A DNA stretch of 37,317 bases from Desulfuromonas sp. TF (GTDB lineage Bacteria; Desulfobacterota; Desulfuromonadia; Desulfuromonadales; ATBO01), in NCBI RefSeq assembly GCF_000472285.1, contig NZ_KI421412.1, positions 286,646 through 323,962 on the forward strand, read 5' to 3'. The notes beneath the pieces were generated by a model. It saw only the letters and a program-made list of their open reading frames with translations. It had not been told where the DNA came from and ran no database searches. Of this stretch, positions 1-8,005 are shown piece after piece. The translations under genes and the position numbers were made by a program. Numbering within the stretch: the stretch's first letter is position 1; each line of letters starts with the position of its first letter.

Positions 1-371
1 GGGAAAACGTGCACATGCTGGTGGCCGTCGACAAAATCCGGCGGCTCTCCCCAGGCGGACTCGAAACGATCGAGCTGCCGCAGGAATTCCCTCCCGACCG
101 CCTGCCGGTCGATCCGCCCGGCAAGGCTGTCGATCAGCCACGGCGTCAGACCGGAGCCGGCGCAGTCCTCGCCCAGGGTCAGGTTGAAATGCAGTCCGAC
201 CTCGACCTTGTCCCGAAACGGCTTCAACAATACGGCCTCCGCCGGCCAGGCGGCCGCCGTGCTCATGCAGCTCACCGCCGAAAGCCGCCGGGCGGCGATC
301 AGTTCGCGGATCCCCTTGTCGACCGGGCTGCTGACGCCATAGTCATCCGCGCAGACGATAATCTCTTTCAT
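1..371 (-). CDS. ChbG/HpnK (YdjC-like) carbohydrate deacetylase, C-terminus beyond window
   Basis: The N-terminal 123 residues of a YdjC-family deacetylase; the 3' end lies outside the window. Known members remove N-acetyl groups from sugars (ChbG on chito-oligosaccharides, HpnK on hopanoid glucosamine) using one metal ion. Visible signatures are ADDYG at residues 8-12 (catalytic and metal aspartates), HFNLT at 61-65 and DGHQHVH at 115-121, which supplies metal histidines. The ATG at 371 follows GGCAGGAAGCG, a fair ribosome-binding site. The gene starts 46 bp after the GtrB-like glycosyltransferase gene and is probably co-transcribed with it. Its substrate here may be an N-acetyl sugar in the glycan or its lipid carrier; that is inference. 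The family call is secure, the substrate is not. Confidence 0.85.
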   Translation of the reverse strand, partial: MKEIIVCADDYGVSSPVDKGIRELIAARRLSAVSCMSTAAAWPAEAVLLKPFRDKVEVGLHFNLTLGEDCAGSGLTPWLIDSLAGRIDRQAVGREFLRQLDRFESAWGEPPDFVDGHQHVHVF

Positions 372-417
372 CGCTTCCTGCCCACCGGCGCCCCACCTTT
401 GCAGGGAGGCGACCGGC

Positions 418-1533
418 TCATCTCTTTTCGTGCAGCACTTCGTTCCGGGCAGGAGCGTACTTGCGCCCGATGATATAGGAGGGTCTCTGCTTCGCCTCGA
501 AAAAAATACGCGCGATGTACTCGCCCAGGATGCCGATCGACAGCAGCTGAATTCCGCTGAGGAAGCAGATGGCGACCACCAGGGTCGCCCAGCCGGGAAC
601 GTCCACCCCCCCGATCATCGTTTCCAGAACGATATAGAACCCGTAAAGCATGGACAGCAGCGACACCACGGCCCCGAAGGCGGCGCAGAGTCTCAGCGGC
701 AGGCTGGTGAAGGAGGTGATGCCGGTGATGGCCAGTTCGGAGAGGTTGAAGAAATTGAACCTTGAATCACCCGCGCGGCGATTCTCCGCCTGAAAGGGGA
801 TGCCGATGGTTTTGAACCCCACCCAACTGAACAAACCCTTCATGAAACGGTCGTTTTCGGGGAGGTTTTTCAACGCATCGACCACCTTGCGGTCCAGCAG
901 CCGGAAGTCGCCGGCATTGGGCTCCATCTGGCATGCCGTCGACGGGCCCCGGGTCATCAGGGCATAGAACCAGGCGCTGAAATGACGCTTGAGAACGCTT
1001 TCATCGGAACGGTCCGAGCGTATACCGTACACCATGTCGTACCCCTGGCGCCAGTAGGCGATGAATGCGGGCAGGGTGGCGATCGGGTGCTGGAAATCGG
1101 CGTCCATGAGGATCACCACGTCGCCTCCGGCATGATCGAGCCCGGCGGTCAGCGCGCTTTCCTTGCCGAAATTGCGGGACAGCTGCAACAGGCGAACCGG
1201 GTATTTCTTCGCGAGGTCGACGGTGACCGCCGCGGTATCGTCCTCGCTGCCGTCATCCACCACCAGCACTTCGAAGTTCGGCGTCAGCTCGGCCAGCTGC
1301 CCGCACAACTCCGGGATCAGCGCAGGCAAGTTCTCGGCTTCATTGAAGGCCGGCAGGACGCAGTGGATCAGGGGATCGAGCTTGCGCTTGACCGGCAGCA
1401 GCCCTTCGCCGGAGAGCACCACATCCTCCTCTTCGATAGCCTCCAGCGCCTCTTCCATCAGCTCGACGCCCATGGGCTGCTCCCGCGGATGCACGTGGTC
1501 TTCCGATAAGTCATTATTCATGGCCTTTTCCAA
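418..1533 (-). CDS. GtrB/ArnC-like family 2 glycosyltransferase with C-terminal membrane anchor
   Basis: A GT2 enzyme of the polyprenyl-phosphate-sugar synthase type, 371 aa. The GT-A domain starts near residue 55: LPAFNEAENL, the nucleotide-binding VVDDGS and the metal-binding DADFQHP. Two hydrophobic segments lie in the last 90 residues, followed by GILGEYIARI and a basic tail, as in GtrB, ArnC and YfdH. Such enzymes move a hexose from NDP-sugar to undecaprenyl phosphate at the cytoplasmic face, giving donors for GT-C enzymes. The 55-residue acidic N-terminal extension is unusual for the family. The start drawn is a TTG with GGAG nine bases upstream, overlapping the stop of the preceding gene; an ATG at 1521 is an alternative with a poorer site. 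Confidence 0.88.
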   Translation of the reverse strand: MEKAMNNDLSEDHVHPREQPMGVELMEEALEAIEEEDVVLSGEGLLPVKRKLDPLIHCVLPAFNEAENLPALIPELCGQLAELTPNFEVLVVDDGSEDDTAAVTVDLAKKYPVRLLQLSRNFGKESALTAGLDHAGGDVVILMDADFQHPIATLPAFIAYWRQGYDMVYGIRSDRSDESVLKRHFSAWFYALMTRGPSTACQMEPNAGDFRLLDRKVVDALKNLPENDRFMKGLFSWVGFKTIGIPFQAENRRAGDSRFNFFNLSELAITGITSFTSLPLRLCAAFGAVVSLLSMLYGFYIVLETMIGGVDVPGWATLVVAICFLSGIQLLSIGILGEYIARIFFEAKQRPSYIIGRKYAPARNEVLHEKR

Positions 1534-1545
1534 TTCGACGCGCTC

Positions 1546-3075
1546 CTATGGGACGACATTGACTTTCCTCTGCGGTGAGACGATCCCGGCCCGGCGCAGC
1601 ATGGGAACGGTAAAGATCTCGCAGTCTCCACGGTTGAAGGCAATCCCCTCCGCGGGGATCGTGATGGGCGTCCCGGGGGGAAGGGTCCCGTCCAGGCTGC
1701 GAACCCGCTCGAAAACCTTTTTCTGATACTGGTGCACGGCTGCCAGAGGGAAGGTGAAAAAGCCCAGGGCGTTTGTCACCAGGATGTAGAGCAGTAACGG
1801 GGCCAGCCAGTACAGCCTCTTTTCCCTCCAGTAGCCTATCAGTACCGAGAACAGCCAGAGAGAGAGGGTCCAGGTGGCGGGGAAGATGGTGTCACGGCCG
1901 AAATTATAGCCGCCGAAGCGGTACTCCCGGTTCGGCATCCCGATGACGAGGATATAGAGGAGGTTGAGAATCAAGAGCCAGGGGAGGGCCCTGTGCAATG
2001 TCCGCAGATGGGCGGACGATTTATCTTTCATCGCATGGTAGAGATAAATCCCGAGGCAGAATGCAAAGAGAGAAACGATATATTTGGTGTCCGCGCTCGA
2101 TGTGAAGAAACCTGTCAGAGCCCCCAGGTAGGAGCGCAGGCTGAATTCGGCCAGCGAGGTGTGTCCGTGATAGGTGAACACCTCGGCGCCGATGGCGACG
2201 AAGCCCAGAGCGATGATCAGCAACAGGGGGCGGGACCTGCTGTCCCTCAGAAAACCCTGCAGGCGCTTTCCGGCGCCTCCCCCCCCTTCCCGGAAGAAAT
2301 GCCGGAGCAGGAAGCAGCAGCACCCTGCGGCCATGATCATCATCCAGAGGGTCGTTGCCGTTGAAGAGAAGACGGCGGCGATGAGCAGCGTGTAAAAAGG
2401 GATGCGCAGGGAGGCGTTCTCGTAAAAATCGCTCCACTTCCCCGTGCACAGGTATCGCCAGTAAGGGAAAAAAACGCAAAGCGCAAAGATAATCGTCCCG
2501 ACATAGTTGGACGTGACGGCCAGATGTGAAAAACGTACCGTCATCCCGAATGGCTGATTCAGCCAGGCGACAGGGGGAAGGGCCATCGTGAAAAGGGTCA
2601 GCAGGGCGGCGGCGCCCAGGTAGCGCGTGGAGAGAACAGGCGCGGCGCATGAAACGTACGCGGCGGAGATCAGGATCAGGAAGACGAAGATGCTCCCGGA
2701 CATGAAACCCTGCGCCACATAGAGGGAGTCGACCGGGGCATCGAACAATTCACGATAGATCGGCCCGACGATATTGAATGAGGCGTAGGAGAGGATGTGG
2801 CCGGTTATGCGCGAATGATAGTACGAGATGACATGATCCGCCGTGCGCGGCTGGTGCGGATTTTCCGAGAGCAGGCCCTGCGGGAAACGGATGTCCTGCG
2901 TGAGGCTGTAGGCTTCGCCGGCGGTGTCGGAATTGATCCATTGCAGGTAGCCGTCGGCGAAAAAAACCGAGAAGGTCACGGCCAGGACCGCTGCCAGCAG
3001 GGACAGGCGCGGCAGCTTCTGTTTCCGCGACAGGCTCGCTTCCGATTTTTCACTGAGGTTTTCCGAAAAAGACAT
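1546..3075 (-). CDS. Polytopic membrane protein of unknown function
   Basis: A 509-aa integral membrane protein with about ten hydrophobic segments and short charged loops. After the first membrane segment there is a loop containing WINSDTAGEAY and several histidines, the sort of extracytoplasmic loop seen in GT-C glycosyltransferases and O-antigen polymerase-like proteins. I see no decisive motif (no STT3 signature, no clear Wzy/WaaL loop), so function is open; a glycosyltransferase or polymerase role is only suggested by context. The ATG at 3075 has GGAAG six bases upstream. An in-frame ATG at 3102 would add nine residues but has a weaker site. The stop lies 12 bp before the TTG start of the GtrB-like gene. 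A 339-bp gap precedes it. Confidence 0.8.
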   Translation of the reverse strand: MSFSENLSEKSEASLSRKQKLPRLSLLAAVLAVTFSVFFADGYLQWINSDTAGEAYSLTQDIRFPQGLLSENPHQPRTADHVISYYHSRITGHILSYASFNIVGPIYRELFDAPVDSLYVAQGFMSGSIFVFLILISAAYVSCAAPVLSTRYLGAAALLTLFTMALPPVAWLNQPFGMTVRFSHLAVTSNYVGTIIFALCVFFPYWRYLCTGKWSDFYENASLRIPFYTLLIAAVFSSTATTLWMMIMAAGCCCFLLRHFFREGGGGAGKRLQGFLRDSRSRPLLLIIALGFVAIGAEVFTYHGHTSLAEFSLRSYLGALTGFFTSSADTKYIVSLFAFCLGIYLYHAMKDKSSAHLRTLHRALPWLLILNLLYILVIGMPNREYRFGGYNFGRDTIFPATWTLSLWLFSVLIGYWREKRLYWLAPLLLYILVTNALGFFTFPLAAVHQYQKKVFERVRSLDGTLPPGTPITIPAEGIAFNRGDCEIFTVPMLRRAGIVSPQRKVNVVP

Positions 3076-3414
3076 ACCCGTCTTCCATTCCGAAGAGGGC
3101 ATGACACTTCAAGGTATGCTGCGGCCGAAACGACCTGGAAGAAGTGCAATAAGTCTTTAGCGTCTGCCTGCCCGCTTCGGATTCTTGCTTCGACGTTCCC
3201 GGATGGCGATAAACAATCCAGGTCCGACCGGTTATTTTTTTCGAAAAGTAAAAAGCAATTTTCAGGCCATGCTTCCGGCTGCCCTGGCGCTGAAAAGTCA
3301 GAACACGGCTGGCGATATGACGGAAGTACTGGGCATATGGCCTGACGGCAGAACTTTTCGGCCCGGGAATTCCGGGGGCTCGGGGATCGGCCGATGCTGC
3401 GAATCCGGATGTTC
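3076..3414. other. Intergenic region, longest gap in the window
   Basis: This stretch has no convincing gene on either strand. The part near 3225-3260 is clearly richer in A+T than the surroundings. On the minus strand it holds TTGCTT (3253-3258) and AATAAC (3231-3236) 16 bp apart, a weak match to a sigma-70 promoter reading into the orphan membrane protein gene. Close to the preceding gene's stop an imperfect GC-rich inverted repeat around GGAATTCC (about 3360-3378) could be a processing or weak termination site. Neither site is strong enough to call alone. Confidence 0.4.
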
Positions 3415-4362
3415 TCAGGGGCGCCTGTACAGGTCCAGGCGAGACCGGAACAGCTTCCGGACTTTATGCAGGCGGATGTCTCGGAAATCCTCCCGGTGAA
3501 CTCCCTTGTTCAGCCGCAGGTACCTGGCCAGGGTCAACGGCAGTGCCGACAGGAAGAGGGGGAAACGGAGTTTTTTCAGAAAAGGCGGCAGGACGTCAGA
3601 CAGGCGCTGATGACAGCAGACGTAGACGCGGCTCAGCGGCGCTCGGCCGTAATGCCTTCTCACGACCATGAGGGCCTCTTCGTGGTTGGCGAGCGCGCTG
3701 CGCTCCGAGACGGTCTTCGACTCGTCATGCAGGCGGTAGTTTGCGAGGAACTCCTGCAGGTAGCCGAACTCGAACCCTTTCGCCAGGCGGATCCAGAGGT
3801 CGCAATCCATGACGAAGTGCAGGGCGGCATCCAATCCGCCAACCTCCTCGAAGGCATCCTTGGTGAAGAATGTCGAAGGCTGGCAGATGTAGTTGAAGGT
3901 GGCCAGTCTCTGATAATCGAACGGTCCGGTGGGATACCGGCCGATGACCACCCCGGCCGGGTCGGTATAGTGCGTCTGCCCGTAGACCACGGATAATCCG
4001 GGGCGCCGGTCAAACAGGGCGGCGACTTTCCCCAGGGCGCCCGGAAGGTAGCTGTCATCCGAATTCAGCCAGGCCAGCACCTCGCCGTCAGCAAGCCGGA
4101 AACCCTTCATGAGGGCATCGGCCTGTCCGTCATCCTTTTCGCTCAGCCAGCGCAGGGTTACCCCGAGACATCTACACTCCCGGCGCTTTTCCTCCACCAC
4201 TGCGGCGTAATGCCTGATGATGTCGACCGAGCCGTCCGTCGAGCCTCCATCGACGATGATGTAGTCGATGGAAAACTCCCCCTCCTGGCCGATCACGCTT
4301 TCGATGGCCTCGGCCAGATAGTCCGCCTGGTTGTACGAGGGGGTGACAATGGTGAACCGCAT
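3415..4362 (-). CDS. Family 2 glycosyltransferase (WcaA type)
   Basis: A soluble GT-A fold glycosyltransferase, 315 aa, probably adding one sugar to the lipid-linked glycan in the cytoplasm. Signatures are TPSYNQADYL at the N-terminus, IIVDGGSTDGS (nucleotide binding), AWLNSDDSY (the DxD-equivalent metal site) and, later, FVMDCDLWIRLAKG, the acidic motif that carries the likely catalytic base in this family. The C-terminal 80 residues are basic and probably touch the membrane surface. The start follows GACGGAAACC. It lies 16 bp downstream of another GT2 gene. Sugar specificity cannot be read from the sequence. Confidence 0.9.
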   Translation of the reverse strand: MRFTIVTPSYNQADYLAEAIESVIGQEGEFSIDYIIVDGGSTDGSVDIIRHYAAVVEEKRRECRCLGVTLRWLSEKDDGQADALMKGFRLADGEVLAWLNSDDSYLPGALGKVAALFDRRPGLSVVYGQTHYTDPAGVVIGRYPTGPFDYQRLATFNYICQPSTFFTKDAFEEVGGLDAALHFVMDCDLWIRLAKGFEFGYLQEFLANYRLHDESKTVSERSALANHEEALMVVRRHYGRAPLSRVYVCCHQRLSDVLPPFLKKLRFPLFLSALPLTLARYLRLNKGVHREDFRDIRLHKVRKLFRSRLDLYRRP

Positions 4363-4378
4363 GGTTTCCGTCCGGGAG

Positions 4379-5407
4379 CTATCTTGCAGGATGCGCCTGC
4401 CGTGCGCGCCAGTTGCGCAGGGTCGTGAGGAACTCCCGCATGAGGGGAATGACCCCCGCGTACCGGAGGGCGAGCCACTTGACCCTGAGGATTTCCCGCC
4501 CGTAGGACCAGAACCAGCGCCGGTCTTTGCTGAAAGGCATCCTGAAGAGCATCGATGCGCCGAGGGCCAGCAGAAACGCCGCGCTCCTGGCTGCGGCGGC
4601 CCGGTTACCCTGTCGGCAGATCTCCTCGAAGGCCCACATCTTGCCGAACCAGTAGCCGGTGATCAGGTGGCGGTCGCCGTATCCGACGCTCATCGAATCG
4701 GGGTGCGTGGAGAGCTGGCCGACAACGGTCGGAGTCACCAGCGCCGTCTCCTCCTCCTTGAGGATCGCCGAGAGGTAGAGGATGATGTCGGGACCGATGT
4801 TCCGTTCGATCATGTAATAGTGCCGGATCGCCGCCTTTGAGGCATACTCCTGCGTGAACTGGACCCATTTCTTCAGATGCCCGGTAGTGACGATGCAGCA
4901 GATCGGGCTGACCGGCACCACGAAGCGCAGGTCGTCGCGGTCATAGCCGAAATACTCCATCGCCAGGTCATGCTTCGGCCGCAGCTCGAAATCCCGTATC
5001 GGCCGGAAGGGGTAGACTTCATCGACGTTGTGAATGCTCGCATAGCCCATGACGAAATCTTTCCCGCGGGCCAGCATCCCTTCGAACATCTTGTGAAAGT
5101 CGGGGGAGAGGACGTCGTCATCGTACATGAAGGTCGCATAGGGGGTGTCGACCTGCATGGCGCCGTAATAGGCGGTGCGCTGGAAGCCGACCCGCTCGTA
5201 CCGGAGGATTCTCACCCGAGGGTTTCCCGCGTAGCGTTCCCGGAGGAGCTCGTAGCTGCCGTCATCACTCATCCCGTCGATGACGAGGACGCGGGAGCTG
5301 ACCTGTTCCGACTGGCAGGCCAGGCAGGACTCGACCGCCCGGCAGATGTACTGCCGCCGGTTCATGGTGGGCAGGATGAAGGTGATCTCTTCCGGCAGCG
5401 CCATCAT
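4379..5407 (-). CDS. Family 2 glycosyltransferase
   Basis: A 342-aa GT2 enzyme with FILPTMNRRQY at the start, VLVIDGMSDDGSY as the nucleotide-binding loop and TFMYDDDVLSP as the metal-binding acidic cluster. It has no obvious membrane span, so it acts at the cytoplasmic side on a lipid-linked acceptor. It begins with ATGATG, and the first ATG overlaps the TGA of the GMD-like gene by 4 bp, so the two are probably translationally coupled. It may use the nucleotide sugar made by the preceding cassette, which is inference from position. Donor and acceptor are unknown. Confidence 0.88.
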   Translation of the reverse strand: MMALPEEITFILPTMNRRQYICRAVESCLACQSEQVSSRVLVIDGMSDDGSYELLRERYAGNPRVRILRYERVGFQRTAYYGAMQVDTPYATFMYDDDVLSPDFHKMFEGMLARGKDFVMGYASIHNVDEVYPFRPIRDFELRPKHDLAMEYFGYDRDDLRFVVPVSPICCIVTTGHLKKWVQFTQEYASKAAIRHYYMIERNIGPDIILYLSAILKEEETALVTPTVVGQLSTHPDSMSVGYGDRHLITGYWFGKMWAFEEICRQGNRAAAARSAAFLLALGASMLFRMPFSKDRRWFWSYGREILRVKWLALRYAGVIPLMREFLTTLRNWRARQAHPAR

Positions 5408-6366
5408 TCGACGCCCAGGTCTTTCAGGTCGTGCTCGACCATCATCCTGACGAGCTCCCTGAACCGGATTTTCGGGTCAAAGCCGAAGGTCTCCCGCGCC
5501 TTGGTGATGTCCGCCTTGAGGATGGCGTTCTGCATGGGGCGGAAGAACTCCTGGCTCGATTCGACGTAGTCGGAGGGATCCAGTCCGACGCAGGCGAAGG
5601 CGGCATCGACGAACTCCTTGACCGAGTGGACTTCGCCGGTGCCGATGACGAAGGTGTCCGGCTGATCGAGCTGCATGATCCGCCAGGCCGCTTCCATGTA
5701 CTCTCCCGAAAAACCCCAGTCGATCCGTGCGCTCAGGTCCCCCAGGACGAGCTTGTCCTGCATCCCCGCCTTGATCTTGGCCACCGATCGGGTGATCTTG
5801 CGGGTGACGTAGGATTCGGTGCGCCGCGGAGATTCGTGGTTGAAGAAGATCCCCACCGCGACGAACATGCCGTAGCCCCTGCGGTACATGTGGCAGAGGT
5901 TGTAGGCAAAGGTCTTGGCACAGGAATAGGGGTTCATCGGGTTGAACGGGGTGTTTTCATTCTGGGGACACTGGTCGGCCATGCCGAACATGTTCGAAGT
6001 CACCGGCTGAAAAAAGCGGATGGAGGGATCGACAAGGCGAACGATTTCCAGGACGCGGCCGACGGCGGCGCCGGTCACGTCGTAATTGTAGGCCGGGATC
6101 TTGAAGCTGATGCCGGCATGGTCCTGGTCGGCTTCGTTGTAGATCTCCGTCGGCCTGATTTCACTGATGATCTGGTAGAGGCCGATGGGATCGACGAGAT
6201 CGCCGTAATGGAGATGAACCCGATCCAGGATCGCTTCGATATTGCGGGTATTGCCGGTGGCGGTGCGGCGGATGACACCGTGCACTTCATACCCCTTGTC
6301 CAGCAGGAGCTCGGCCAGGTAGGACCCGTCCTGGCCGTTGATTCCGAGGATGAGCGCCTTCTTCAT
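5404..6366 (-). CDS. Divergent GDP-mannose 4,6-dehydratase-like SDR enzyme
   Basis: A 320-aa extended short-chain dehydrogenase/reductase. GINGQDG at residues 8-14 is the NAD(P) glycine motif, and Y147/K151 in NPYSCAK form the YxxxK pair. NHESPRR, TRKITR and GEVHSVKEF are strong GMD-family blocks. True GMDs convert GDP-mannose to GDP-4-keto-6-deoxymannose and carry an acidic residue after Thr-Ser (TSE); here the same place reads T123-S124-N125. The usual NLAAQSHV block is also changed to NEADQDHAG. The enzyme may therefore run a related reaction or use another substrate. The ATG at 6366 has GGAG eight bases upstream and overlaps the Nudix stop by 4 bp; a longer reading to 6435 lies inside the Nudix gene and is unlikely. 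Confidence 0.88.
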   Translation of the reverse strand: MKKALILGINGQDGSYLAELLLDKGYEVHGVIRRTATGNTRNIEAILDRVHLHYGDLVDPIGLYQIISEIRPTEIYNEADQDHAGISFKIPAYNYDVTGAAVGRVLEIVRLVDPSIRFFQPVTSNMFGMADQCPQNENTPFNPMNPYSCAKTFAYNLCHMYRRGYGMFVAVGIFFNHESPRRTESYVTRKITRSVAKIKAGMQDKLVLGDLSARIDWGFSGEYMEAAWRIMQLDQPDTFVIGTGEVHSVKEFVDAAFACVGLDPSDYVESSQEFFRPMQNAILKADITKARETFGFDPKIRFRELVRMMVEHDLKDLGVE

Positions 6367-6800
6367 AAGAAATCTCCTAGACTCAAAGAGGGATATTCCC
6401 GCAATCTTTCCGGCAGTTCCCTGAACCAGCCCCAATCGGAGCTCTGCCGGTCGAGCTGGATCTCGCTCCCCAGGGGTTTCACCAGATAGAGAAAACTGAT
6501 GGCGTGAAAACCGCCGGCGGCATTCTGGGCCGTTTTATCGAAGAACTCCTCGAAAAAACCGAGATTCCTGACGACCCGCACATCGATCCCCAGCTCTTCG
6601 CGCATTTTACGCTGCACCGCGTCATGCAGGCGTTCGTGCTTGAACAGGCGGCCGCCCGGCAACCAGAACTCGTTCTTCAAGGGCTCGTTATTGCGTTTGA
6701 CCAGGAGGAATTCGCCTTGGTCATTCTGCACCAGGCAATCGATGCAGACCACCGGCATCGACTCCATGACTTTTTTGTAGTCGGCCTCGGGCAGGATCAT
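6363..6800 (-). CDS. GDP-mannose mannosyl hydrolase-like Nudix protein
   Basis: A 145-aa Nudix hydrolase. VVCIDCLV, FLLVKRNNEP and FWLPGGRLFKHE resemble the Gmm/WcaH group, which hydrolyses GDP-mannose or GDP-glucose to GDP plus sugar. The Nudix box is atypical: where the consensus has REUxEE the sequence has RKMREE, so the first Glu is Lys. Known Gmm enzymes also have an altered box. It overlaps both neighbours by 4 bp (ATGA at each end), in the middle of a nucleotide-sugar cassette. A likely role is to tune the GDP-sugar pool or remove a side product, which is inference. Confidence 0.87.
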   Translation of the reverse strand: MILPEADYKKVMESMPVVCIDCLVQNDQGEFLLVKRNNEPLKNEFWLPGGRLFKHERLHDAVQRKMREELGIDVRVVRNLGFFEEFFDKTAQNAAGGFHAISFLYLVKPLGSEIQLDRQSSDWGWFRELPERLREYPSLSLGDFL

Positions 6801-8005
6801 CGGCCTTCCCTCTTGATGACCCGGAAATCCGGGAGGGGCACGATGAACTCCCCCCCCCGGTCGAGCCACTCCTTTTCCCGCCTGACGAACTCGTCGATAA
6901 ACCCGTACGGCAGGACCAGAAAGACATCGGCAGCGGCGCGCCCCGCTTCCTCCGAAACGATGGGGATGTCGGTCAGGGTGTACTGTCCCCACTTTTGGGG
7001 ATTCTTGTCGGCGGCGGCGGTGATGAGCGTATCGTCGAGGCCGAAGTACTGCAGGATGACGTTCCCCTTGGTCGAGGCCCCGTAGGCATAGACTTTTTTC
7101 CCGGCGGCGACGCACTCGCGGATATAATCGAGGCAGAGCGCGCGGCGTTCTTCCAGCCGGGTAAGGAATCGCCGCAGGTCTCCGGCGGTGAAATCCTCAG
7201 GGTAATCGATGCTCCCGCTCTTGAAATGGCGCGCGAAGATCCGGTAGCTGCCGCCGTTGATGCTGTTCTCTTCGACCCTGAAAATTTCGAGGCCGTTGTG
7301 TTCGAAGAGGTATTTGAGCGACCTGTACGTATAATACTCCAGGTGCTCGTGGCAGATATTGCCCAGGTCGTTCTGCTCGAGCATGGGCTTGAGGGTCATG
7401 AGCTGGGCGATGAACACGCCGTCCGGGTCGAGAACGCCCGCGGCATCGCGGATGAACTGGCCGGGATCCTCCATGTCGTAGAACATGCCGATCGCCGTGA
7501 TGGCTTTCGCCTTGCCGATGCCGAGCTTTTCATAGGCATCCCGGCTCCAGAAATCGTGAATGACGTAATCGGAGTTCGTGCGCAGCTCCTGAATGAGGTT
7601 GTTGGCCGGCTCGCAGCCGACGCGAACCGCCCGCCCCTTCATGGTGCCCAGCAAGGTGCCGTCATTGGCGCCGATATCGAGAAAGATCTCGCCGGGCTGG
7701 AGACGGGAAATTTCCACCGCGCAGTCGGCAATCCCCTGTAGGTCCTGGCGGATGGTGTCGTTAATGCCGGACTTGTACCAGTAGTGGCGGGCGTACAGGA
7801 GTTCCTGCGGCGCGGTATGGCGCAACTGGAACAAGGAGCAGTCTTCGCAAAGGACGACGTCCAGCGGGCATCGGCCGTTGCGCCCCTTCTCGGAGGGGGA
7901 AGGAGGAAAATCGTTGATGTACTGATCGCCGATACTGATGATGTCCTGCAGATTCGCACTACCGCAGAGGCGACAGGTCGTTCTGGTGATATTTTCCATG
8001 GTCAC
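6797..8005 (-). CDS. NovU/TylCIII-type sugar C-methyltransferase
   Basis: A 402-aa three-part methyltransferase. The N-terminus is a zinc-binding domain with C11/C14 and C53/C56. A SAM-binding Rossmann domain follows, with LDIGANDGTLLG near 109-120 and the ICHEHLEYYT motif typical of sugar C-methyltransferases. The C-terminal domain carries YAYGASTKGN and ADKNPQKWG, as in the Methyltransf_14 family. Relatives add a methyl branch to C-3 of NDP-4-keto-6-deoxy sugars. The start is GTG with GAAGGAG seven bases upstream, overlapping the aminotransferase stop as GTGA; the ATG two codons on is an alternative. With the GMD-like enzyme and aminotransferase it suggests a branched amino sugar. Confidence 0.9.
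   Translation of the reverse strand: MTMENITRTTCRLCGSANLQDIISIGDQYINDFPPSPSEKGRNGRCPLDVVLCEDCSLFQLRHTAPQELLYARHYWYKSGINDTIRQDLQGIADCAVEISRLQPGEIFLDIGANDGTLLGTMKGRAVRVGCEPANNLIQELRTNSDYVIHDFWSRDAYEKLGIGKAKAITAIGMFYDMEDPGQFIRDAAGVLDPDGVFIAQLMTLKPMLEQNDLGNICHEHLEYYTYRSLKYLFEHNGLEIFRVEENSINGGSYRIFARHFKSGSIDYPEDFTAGDLRRFLTRLEERRALCLDYIRECVAAGKKVYAYGASTKGNVILQYFGLDDTLITAAADKNPQKWGQYTLTDIPIVSEEAGRAAADVFLVLPYGFIDEFVRREKEWLDRGGEFIVPLPDFRVIKREGR

Noticed and set aside
5431-6489. Plus-strand open frame opposite the GMD-like gene (and similar ones at 8179-9330 and 13271-14095)
   Set aside because: Antisense shadows of recognisable genes, with no ribosome-binding site or motif that would support them.
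6801-7115. N-terminal extension of the Nudix frame
   Set aside because: It lies within the methyltransferase gene in another frame and encodes low-complexity Arg-rich sequence; the Nudix protein is complete from 6800.
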